From assembly GCA_017607445.1 (NCBI GenBank), contig JAEVHH010000005.1:3415001-3479000 (forward strand): DNA of 64,000 nucleotides, given 5' to 3'. Source of the DNA: Histoplasma ohiense (Eukaryota > Ascomycota > Eurotiomycetes > Onygenales > Ajellomycetaceae). The notes under the pieces were generated by a model, which was not told the DNA's origin, did no database searches, and worked only from the letters and a program-made list of their open reading frames with translations. A program made the position numbers and the translations under genes. The number at the start of each line of letters is the position of its first letter. Within the stretch, counting starts at the first letter, position 1. This document shows positions 55,994-64,000 of the stretch, piece after piece.

Positions 55994-57295
55994 TAGTACA
56001 CCAAATTCCACTGTCCCTAATTGAATGGATTTTCCAGGTCCAACTTGGTATTCAATAACCGAAACGCTCGCAAATCCGGGTTACCCTTATTTCTCTTCTT
56101 CACTCCGAAGATATCGACGGACAAACCAAAGCTCTTTTCGCTCAGTCACAATAGAGATAGAGGAGCGACAAATTGCTATTTATTCCATACTTCCAGAGGA
56201 AGAAGATAATAGAAGTATCTGAAGCCATTAGATACAGATACCAGTGAATCGGATGAATTAAGCACACGTTTCCCCTTTTATGTTACTATTTTGTTCTTTT
56301 TCTGTTTCGTTTTCATTTCAACTTCCGTTGGTCAAAACATCATCAGCTTTGGGGTGAGCATAGGCATTTTTGGTCTCAATCCAGCCAACATGATTCCTTT
56401 TCAGAACGAGCTATTTTATACTTCTTCCATGTGTGCAAATTGATAGGAAGGGGAGTTTTCCATGGGAACGGTAGGATCACACAGATGGATAGGATGTTTC
56501 AGTTGCGCTGAATATCGGAAGACACTGTGGGTTGGCCAAAGGGAGTGTGGCTGGGATTTGTAGCGGTTCTCTCGATTTTTCCTCTCCCCCTTTTCCTCCT
56601 TTTCTCTTTTTGACCATTTTACTCCTACCCACAAGTAAACTCTTCCGAATACGCCAAATGAGCAATAAGCCTCTGCACCATTTTTTCAAATTCCCCATCT
56701 TGTATTGCACCACGCCGTGTTTCGAATTTGTGCATTTGATTTTCTCGCTGGCTAGATCTTTCCTTCTCTACCCCCAAATTTCCCCAAGAAATAATGCGCA
56801 ATAAAGAAATGCGAAATAGGCCATGTCCTCTCCAACATATTCCCCTCAAGGTTTGTTACTGATCCTGAATAACTTCCCACAGTTTCAATTTATATTTGGT
56901 TTCGCAATGGTTAATCGCGTATGGTTCCGAAGATACCTGAAGCAGTGCTGGGTAGGTTATGCATGGCAATTGACCTCGCTGTGCTGGACGGGTGTTAGGG
57001 GTCCAATTCATGTAGAGGTGATCGTTGTCACCAGAGTAACACAAGGGCCAGTAGGAGGAACAGGCAATACCTGCGCCAAGGGCATATTAACATCGTTGAG
57101 TTTTTATTCTCTCTACACCTAAGTAAGAAGGATGTATATATAGTAAAATTAAGGCCGAACAAAATCGAACTGACATTCTCATTCTTTCTATGAAATGATA
57201 TTTGATATGTATCGACAGAATGGCTGTTAGTCTTTCTGCCAAACATTAATCCTCCAAAAACAATCCTGAAAACTATAAACAACATGAAAGTTACG
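55994..57295. other. Convergent intergenic region
   Basis: 1.3 kb between the coiled-coil gene stop and the aminopeptidase stop. Short frames on both strands show no family signature. No gene was called. Confidence 0.55.
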
Positions 57296-59429
57296 TTAAT
57301 TAACTAAAATCGTCTCCGCCAACCGCGAATAATTTTGGAAAAAGCTTTCAAACAGCTTAGTCGCATAGCCCACGTCATAGGACCCACCCGTCTCACGAAT
57401 ACTGTGCATACTCAACTGTGGATTACCCAAATCCACCGTCCGCACGCCCATCGCAGCGGAGAGCATAGGTCCAATCGTGCTGCCGCAGGACGAATCGTTA
57501 CGGACGACGAATAACTGTAACGGGATCCCCTGGAGTGACGCTCCATCTGCTCCCGCACTGTTGCCAGCGGAGCGGGCCAACTTTGCACATTCTTGCAAAA
57601 GGACGATGCCAGGAGAGTTCGTCGCGTAGCGGGCATTCGCGTTGATTTTGATTACAGGGCCCTTGTTCATCTCGGGCTTATGGTCTGTCTCGTACTTAAA
57701 GGCGTAATTGGGGTTTACGGAGTGAGCCATGTCTGCTGAGAGGAGGAAGGAGCTTGAGAGAGATTGCTCGTAGGCTGTCGAGAGATCGGCTGATGATGGT
57801 GATGACCCTGGAACAAGGCATAGGCGGCGTAATACTGCGGGGAGTGCATTGGAGTCTGCACCTTGTGCGGTACGACTCCCAATCTCTTCATGGTCAAAGA
57901 GGGAGATGAGACGGATACAAGACTCATTGTCGAGAGCTTTGGGGTTTGCGAGGGAATTTATTAGGCCCATTGTGGCGCAGAATGTCATGTTGAGGTTATC
58001 AAGGCGAGCGGAGAAGATAAATTCATTCAGAAGACCACCTAAGCAGGCTTTTTGAGCGTCGTAAAGGAGCATTTCGAAGTCGACGATATCTTGGGGTTGG
58101 GCGGAGAGCTCAGACGCGATTAACTCCACCAGGTAGGGATGGTGGCGATCTGTTGCAGCCCTGAGAGGAGAAAATGGTGCATTGAACTGCGTGTTGCTCC
58201 CGCTACCGTTGTCTTTCGCCCGGATTTCCAAGCCTGTATTAGAATCTCGATCTCCCGATTTCCTGGCTAATTCTGCAGCGACCATGCCAGCAATCGGGAG
58301 CAGCTGGGTTTCCTTGTTGAAGGAGAATGTTTCCTGACGGTCAAGGTGGATGGCGAGTGTTGGGATACGCAGAACTAGGGACCATTATTAGAGAAATAAC
58401 ACGACATAACATTGTTAAGAGTAATATCATACTTGGTCGATCGATATGGACCAATTTCGCCTCGATTGAGCCATTGGGATTCCTCACCATGGCTCTTCCC
58501 GCAATGCTCAAGTCGCGATCGAACCCTATATCAAATTTAGCTATAAATATGTAAGTTAACACGTAGAGGGGATACATACATGTATGCCAAAGACCGCCAC
58601 CGTAGGTTTCCACACCGATTTGGACAAAGCCATCTCCAGTCTTCTTCGAGACTGGTTTAATCCTCAGGCATGGAGAGTCAGTATGAGCACCAACCATAGA
58701 AATGGAATTGCCAGGCTGCGGAAATAGGAATGTATCCCCATTAGCAAGCGTTATGATATGGCTGAAATCAAATCATCAGTGAACACCACTAACCTTCCAT
58801 TTATGGCCAATTGCAAAGGCAATGACGGTGGAACCATTGCGGGTCACAAAATACTTTCCACCCGGCTTGCAAACGGATGTCCACGAATCTCTCTCCTAAA
58901 ATATCCAAGGCGATCTTGGTTAGTATAGTTGGCCAGTGACAACGGTTTCAGGGATCGGGATTTATCGACCTTCACTTCCTGGAACCCCGCGCCAATCAAA
59001 CGTTTACAAACTGAAGCAACAGCATGAAAGGCTGCATATGCATAGATATATCGTTAACCACGTATTCGTTCCAATAGTTTAAAATAAAGCTATAAGTTCA
59101 TGGGATATGGGCAAGGAACTAGGAACTTTACGTGTTGGAGAAGCATTGACGAAGGATAAGAAGTCATTCGCTTGATCTTTGAAGTTAGTTGCTTCCATTT
59201 TAGCTGAAATAGATGAAGATGATAACGTCGACGAGGATAGTCTACGAGAGCGGCTGACGATATGCCGCTGGCTCAGAGTTTGCTGGGTTTGAGATTGATA
59301 CTGCAGTGAGGCGGCGTTCTGGGCGTGGTGGGGGAAGTGAGTGGTGGGTTGGGCCGCAGATGCACGACCCAGTGAACGAATGCTATGGCAGGCGAGAGCA
59401 AGCGATTCTCCCCGGAGCTTTGGGATCAT
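57296..59429 (-). CDS. APE4: Aspartyl aminopeptidase (M18), possible mitochondrial leader
   Basis: Metallo-aminopeptidase (M18) removing N-terminal Asp/Glu. Minus-strand exons 59132..59429, 58970..59031, 58794..58895, 58580..58715, 58433..58525 and 57296..58374 join in frame. The ATG at 59429 gives 589 aa; the in-frame ATG at 59198 (MEATNFKDQANDFLSF) gives 512 aa, the usual length. The 77-residue leader is Ser/Gln/Arg-rich and nearly without acidic residues, so it may target mitochondria. Family signatures: FVNASPTPFHAVASVCKRLI, MVGAHTDSPCLRIKP (metal His/Asp), YGGGLWHTWFDRDLSIAGRA, RIPTLAIHLDRQ, SLFDHEEIGSRTAQGADSN (catalytic/metal Glu-Glu), SADMAHSVNPNY and LSMHSIRETGG (metal His). The first exon ends inside the codon before PFHAV, which fixes the splice. 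Confidence 0.94.
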
Positions 59430-61585
59430 CCGCGCTGCTTATTAGCAGATAGGCGGACGCAGCCTGTTCTATTTCTGTAGGAGCGTAGCAATACGAAGGC
59501 AGCAGAGAAATTGGAGGTTTGGAGAAAGCGGAGGGCAAGAAGTGATGTCGTGATAAAGTTGGGACAAACCCAACCGCCCGGGTCCAATAATAGCTAATAA
59601 ATCGGGAGTGACTCAGCAATACCTGAACACTAAATATAATTATATTCATCCATGGATGGGAAGATTCGTGTCGAGGGTATTATTAAGGTATACGGATTAA
59701 TTATTAGTTCTACATTTAAGATGACAGAGGACAGGCTGTTGGTTGTTGTGTTTGTTTGATACAGCTTGCGACTGAGAGTTTGTTACCTTGAATTTATTTC
59801 AAGCCTTCCCCCCATGGATAGAAACCAAGTTAACTACTTCAATGCTAAAGCCTTCGTATGGTATGTCTCGTGGTGGAGGGATGCCCCACTTGCATGGTTG
59901 AGGGGATGAAGCGGAATCCTCATTTGAGATCCAATCATCCCCTGCTAACCTCACATCCTTCAAACCGTTTGTTATTTATAATCTTCCCCGCGCGGGGCGG
60001 GAAGAATAACAGACGGTGTCGTGGTCCAATAAATACTTGGCGCCCGCTCTCTTAGCCAGTCAAAAGAGGCTCATGTCCTGTGTTCGGGATGTTGCGATTT
60101 TTCCAGAAATAGTCGCGACTTTTCGCGATTGTTTGTTTTGAGAAAACTGGGGGTTGGGATCAGCATCACGCTAGCAAGCCACCCGTGAATCCTCCCCGCA
60201 CGATGCCTGAATGGTAAGGCCAACATGAATGTACTCAAGTCAAGCGAAAGGAGCCCGAAGCCAACTTTAAATCAAGTCACCAGATTTAATTATGCTGTCG
60301 ACCTTTTAAACCGTATCGTACGTAGCATGGCTTTCATTAGGCTTCGCCTCCACGATCTCCCTTGTTCAAGGCTGAGTGCAAGCAAAATGAGATATTTTCG
60401 ACAAAAGGGCAAGGAACGTAAAACAGCTTGTCTGACAACTCTAACTTCATTGTTCAGTCTCAGATAGATTCTGCATTGTGTATGGAGTATGCTCTGTTGC
60501 ATGTCTCTTTCATGACTCAATCACTTGCAACTTACCAGAAAGCAGTGTCTTCCCACAAGCAGTGCTGCTTCTCCATCAACTTAACGGCACGAAATACCTA
60601 TGTACCTCCTGACAAATTTCGGTTGGACGGCTATTGTGAAACCCCTTGGAATCAGATACATGTGCTTTTACTTCGTTCTTTGTGCATATCTTCCAGAGTA
60701 CAGAGGTAGATAGATAAGGAACCGTTTCAGATCTGTGTGGGAATTTAGCCCAGACTGGACGTCTGTTCTTCAACAAACCCAGGTTAAGCTGAGGGCCGAG
60801 ACAGGCATGGGAGGATATCCATGGATGCAACCTGGGGTGGTGACATTTACGGCGAAGAGTTACTTCCCGCATGTGAGAATCAGCTTGTTTGTGGAGAGAT
60901 GGGGTTTAGGGGAAGCAAACCACGGGCGATATGACCACAAGCGAAGAAGGGCAATATAGGAACACTTTCTTCCTCGTAATAGGCATCTTTTAAGAAAGCA
61001 ACTTGGAATATAACTGTAAAACTGAACTGCGTCGCGAGGGTCCTGCAATTGGACACAATCACTTGACAAGCCGCTAGTCCTGAAATAGAGTAGTGTTTCG
61101 CGTAAAAGTCGCGGTGGCCAGGGCTCCTCCTTCCCCCTTCTGGAAACATCAACCTCCAGAGCTGGACTTCGCTGGATACTCAATCCATCCCACTGCGATT
61201 CTCACGGTGTCTCCGTCTCTCCTCAGTCTGTTGCGGATGTTGGTTCTTTCAGGAGTGAGAATTCATTTTCGGATACCGACAAATACCTTTCCTGTTCTTG
61301 TTCCACCGGTTTCCCCTATCCCTGTCCTCCTCCCTTGTCGCTAGGATTGATTGTTTTGCAGCAGTTCGTTGCCCAGCGAGTAAACACCGGGACGAACAAG
61401 AAAGCCGCCCATGCCAACATCGCCAATTTTCCCTATTGCCAGCCCCGTATATTGTCATATTTTCTCTTTATAAGCGGTTTCCTTTGGCCCCAGACTACAA
61501 TTCCACCAAAGTACTCGGGCCCAGATTACAAAGCGGATACAGAGCAGAGTTGGACAATCAAACCACTCGTTGATACCCGTCAACA
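59430..61585. other. Gene-poor region before Cdh1
   Basis: 2.2 kb. The right part (about 60960-61585) probably holds the Cdh1 5' leader. Open frames such as 60428-60709 and 60860-61183 have no recognisable product. No gene was called. Confidence 0.5.
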
Positions 61586-63656
61586 ATGGTGGAAACCGGG
61601 GAAGAGGAAGGGTGTACGATAAATACACACCTAGGGGATACGAATGATTCCTCCGCGATTGCCAAACTTGCTTCTCCGCCGGGCTCCAAATCCCATACCC
61701 CGCCCATTACTACAAAACCTCGAGCCGCTATTTTCAATCCTTCCCTTGACTCAACAAAACTTCGACATAGACCCGGCTCAGAGTCTCTAAATCCAGATGC
61801 TCTTGCCCGTGCGCTCAAGGATTTTGAAGAGGCCGGCCGCCCCAGGGAGAGAACACCAGGTACGAGCCCGAGTCGTAAACGGCAACGGGTTTATGGAGAT
61901 AGGTAAGTCATTCACTTTTCTTGATGTGAATGAATAGCCCCACATCGGGAAAGACATGGAATAGGCGGTGTAATGGCTTCCGTATCGTGTGGCATGTTTA
62001 TTTCTTCGTTACCCGTTTGGGACTCGGCTAATATGTTTCCATTATCCAGGTTCATTCCAAATCGTGAAGGACAGGATTTACAAGCTAGCTACAGCTTACT
62101 CCATGAAGATGGCTGCCCGACAACCCCATCAAAAGTGAAAAAGAGAGCTCCCCATGGAGAGCTATATTTTCAAAAGAGTAAGTCCGGCTGTGCATACTCT
62201 ATTAGTGGCTGAATTAACTAATAAGTACTCTCGTTTTAGCTGAAGAAGCAAATCGCACATACTCCAGAATACTTCGAAGCGAAGTCTTTGGAGACACAGT
62301 CCCGCAACCTGATCTACATTCTCTATCGCCAGATCCGATTGCTGGATATTCGACAAAAATCCATGATACTGCAAGCTCACGCACCCCACCCTCATACAAA
62401 GCCGCTTCTTCATTACCTCCCGCAAGCATAACTCCCTCTACTCCCAGCAAGAACCTTTTCTCTTACGCCTCTCCTCGACATATATCCGGAAACCCTACAC
62501 CTTCTCGAACTCCTCGCAGTGGGCATGGCCCAAACCTCAATGTCCGATCTGAACTTTATAGTTTGTCCCCCATTCGATTCGATAGCCAGCGGATTCTGCA
62601 AAGCATGCGCAAACAGCCGCGATATGTGAACAAAGTTCCATTTAAAGTTTTAGATGCGCCTGATCTAGCGGATGATTTTTACCTTAATCTAGTGGATTGG
62701 GGTAGTAGTAATATACTGGGTGTGGGATTGGCATCAGCGGTTTATATGTGGGATTCCATGAATGGCCACGTTACCAAGTTATGCCAGCTGCAAGATGACA
62801 CCGTAACGAGTGTCAGTTGGATTCAAAGGGTAAATTAATGATTTCATTATCCTATCTTGCTAAATTGTACCAAATTCTGACGAAAGCTCTCAAGGGGACG
62901 CATCTTGCGATCGGAACTGGAAAGGGATTAGTACAGATCTGGGATGCTGAACATTGTCGACGACTACGAACAATGACGGGCCATACGCTTCGAGTTGGCG
63001 CTCTTGCTTGGAACGACCACATCCTCACATCCGGGTCCAGGGATCGAACCATCTTCCACCGTGATGTGCGATCTCCAGATCAATACCTACGGCGGCTTAC
63101 AGGACACAAACAAGAGATCTGTGGCCTCAAATGGAATACTGAGGATGGACAACTAGCATCTGGCGGGAACGACAATAAACTCATCGTCTGGGATAAACTG
63201 AACGAAACACCCCTTTTCCGCTTTTCAGACCATGTAGCCGCAGTCAAAGCTATCGCATGGTCTCCACATCAACATTCCCTACTAGCATCCGGTGGTGGTA
63301 CCGCAGATCGAACAATAAAATTCTGGAACACACTCACAGGCCATCAAATCAAGGAGGTCGACACGGGAAGCCAAGTGTGCAACCTCGCCTGGTCGAAAAA
63401 TTCCGATGAAATTATCAGCACACATGGGTACAGCCAGAACCAGATCGTTGTTTGGAAATACCCCCGCATGGAGCAGGTCGTGTCTCTGACAGGCCATACC
63501 TTCCGTGTGTTGTACCTGGCCATGAGTCCCGATGGACAAACTGTCGTTACAGGTGCTGGGGATGAGACGTTGCGGTTCTGGAAGATATTTAATAGGAAAG
63601 GGTTTAAGGATGATGGAAGGGAAAGTAAATACCACTCCTACGCGACTATACGATAG
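61586..63656 (+). CDS. cdh1: APC/C activator Cdh1/Fzr (WD40)
   Basis: Substrate adaptor and activator of the anaphase-promoting complex in late mitosis/G1. Exons 61586..61902, 62050..62177, 62240..62829 and 62895..63656 join in frame to 598 aa. The C-box crosses intron 1: GD|RFIPNREG (DRFIPxR). The region between is Ser/Pro-rich with many SP/TP sites suited to CDK control. SLSPIRFDSQRILQSMRKQP leads into YVNKVPFKVLDAPDLADDFY and LNLVDWGSSNILGVGLASAV, which identify Cdh1 rather than Cdc20. Seven WD40 blades follow (GHTLRVGALAWNDHILTSG, GHKQEICGLKWN, AIAWSPHQHSLLASGG, GHTFRVLYLAMSPDGQTVVT). The protein ends YATIR, the Ile-Arg tail that binds APC/C TPR subunits. Confidence 0.96.
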
Positions 63657-64000
63657 CTTGCGGGAGATTTTTTGGTCCCCTACCTGTTTTTTGATCATTA
63701 ATACCTCCTCCGGTCCCTCCGATTAACCAGAACAGACTCAAACTTCTCGCATTCTGTGTTCCATACTTCTTGTAAATTTTTCTTCCATTTTCCATTCTCG
63801 ATCGAAACGAATATAGCCCATTTAATTTTGTTTCTTTTTCGATTTGCTTGCTTCTTTGTTTACTGTTTTGAAACAGAACTTTCGAATCTTTGTTATGCTT
63901 TTTCATTCTTTCACCTATTTTGTCCCCTTTTCTTGTTTTTTTCTTTTCCTTGGAGCATTTCGTGCAATTTTTCGAAGCGGCCCGCTACTGGAGATTTTTT
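63657..64000. other. Cdh1 3' flank
   Basis: T-rich sequence downstream of the Cdh1 stop, probably its 3' UTR. No further gene begins before the window ends. Confidence 0.6.

Noticed and set aside
1..64000. tRNA, rRNA and CRISPR features
   Set aside because: I scanned by eye for tRNA TPsiC/acceptor pairs, rRNA signatures and spaced direct repeats and saw none; an tRNAscan-SE and Infernal run would settle this.

Overview
The window is nuclear DNA of a filamentous ascomycete, most likely in the Onygenales (Ajellomycetaceae-like). The evidence is short GT-AG introns in almost every gene, Pezizomycotina-type orthologues, long AT-rich gene deserts, poly-A/poly-T tracts and microsatellites, and an SRPK-like (FunK1-type) kinase relic of a kind expanded in dimorphic Onygenales. 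The assignment comes from protein resemblance, not from a database search. I found 19 complete genes with exon structures that join in frame, one unrecognised nuclease-like gene, three broken genes, and no rRNA, tRNA or CRISPR.

Layout. 1-9.4 kb: an RlmA-type MADS-box factor, a 3.8 kb desert, a twice-frameshifted 2-oxoglutarate/Fe(II) oxygenase pseudogene, and ribosomal protein eL33. 12.3-21 kb: a DUF2406 protein with an Asn/Gln-rich tail, the V-ATPase assembly factor Vma21 (minus strand) and, divergent from it, a Fun30/SMARCAD1-type SNF2 remodeller. 24.5-34 kb: a secreted M28 leucine aminopeptidase (Lap2-like) and tRNA-dihydrouridine synthase Dus2, facing each other. Next comes a 2.7 kb accessory island bounded by a 29-bp inverted repeat, holding a MATE transporter stump and a PD-(D/E)XK/Uma2-like gene. 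Inorganic pyrophosphatase follows, with a possible mitochondrial leader.

34-40 kb is a second accessory region: an LTR-like segment ending inside a small secreted cysteine-rich protein gene, AT-rich DNA and a decayed SRPK-like kinase. 40-49 kb is a dense housekeeping block: mL53, Sec20 (ending KDEL), replication factor C subunit Rfc2, a Pho13-type HAD phosphatase, a predicted mitochondrial protein and ClpP. 49.5-64 kb holds a DUF1746 (Dsc4-like) membrane protein, a divergent pair made of an HSPA12-like Hsp70 and an unknown coiled-coil protein, an M18 aspartyl aminopeptidase and the APC/C activator Cdh1.

The housekeeping genes do not form one pathway. Two are mitochondrial (mL53, ClpP) and two others may be. 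Points of most interest are the inverted-repeat island, the Hsp70-like/coiled-coil pair, two GC-AG introns, several micro-exons (6, 10, 19 and 22 nt), two genes with alternative-start leaders, and three independently decayed genes.
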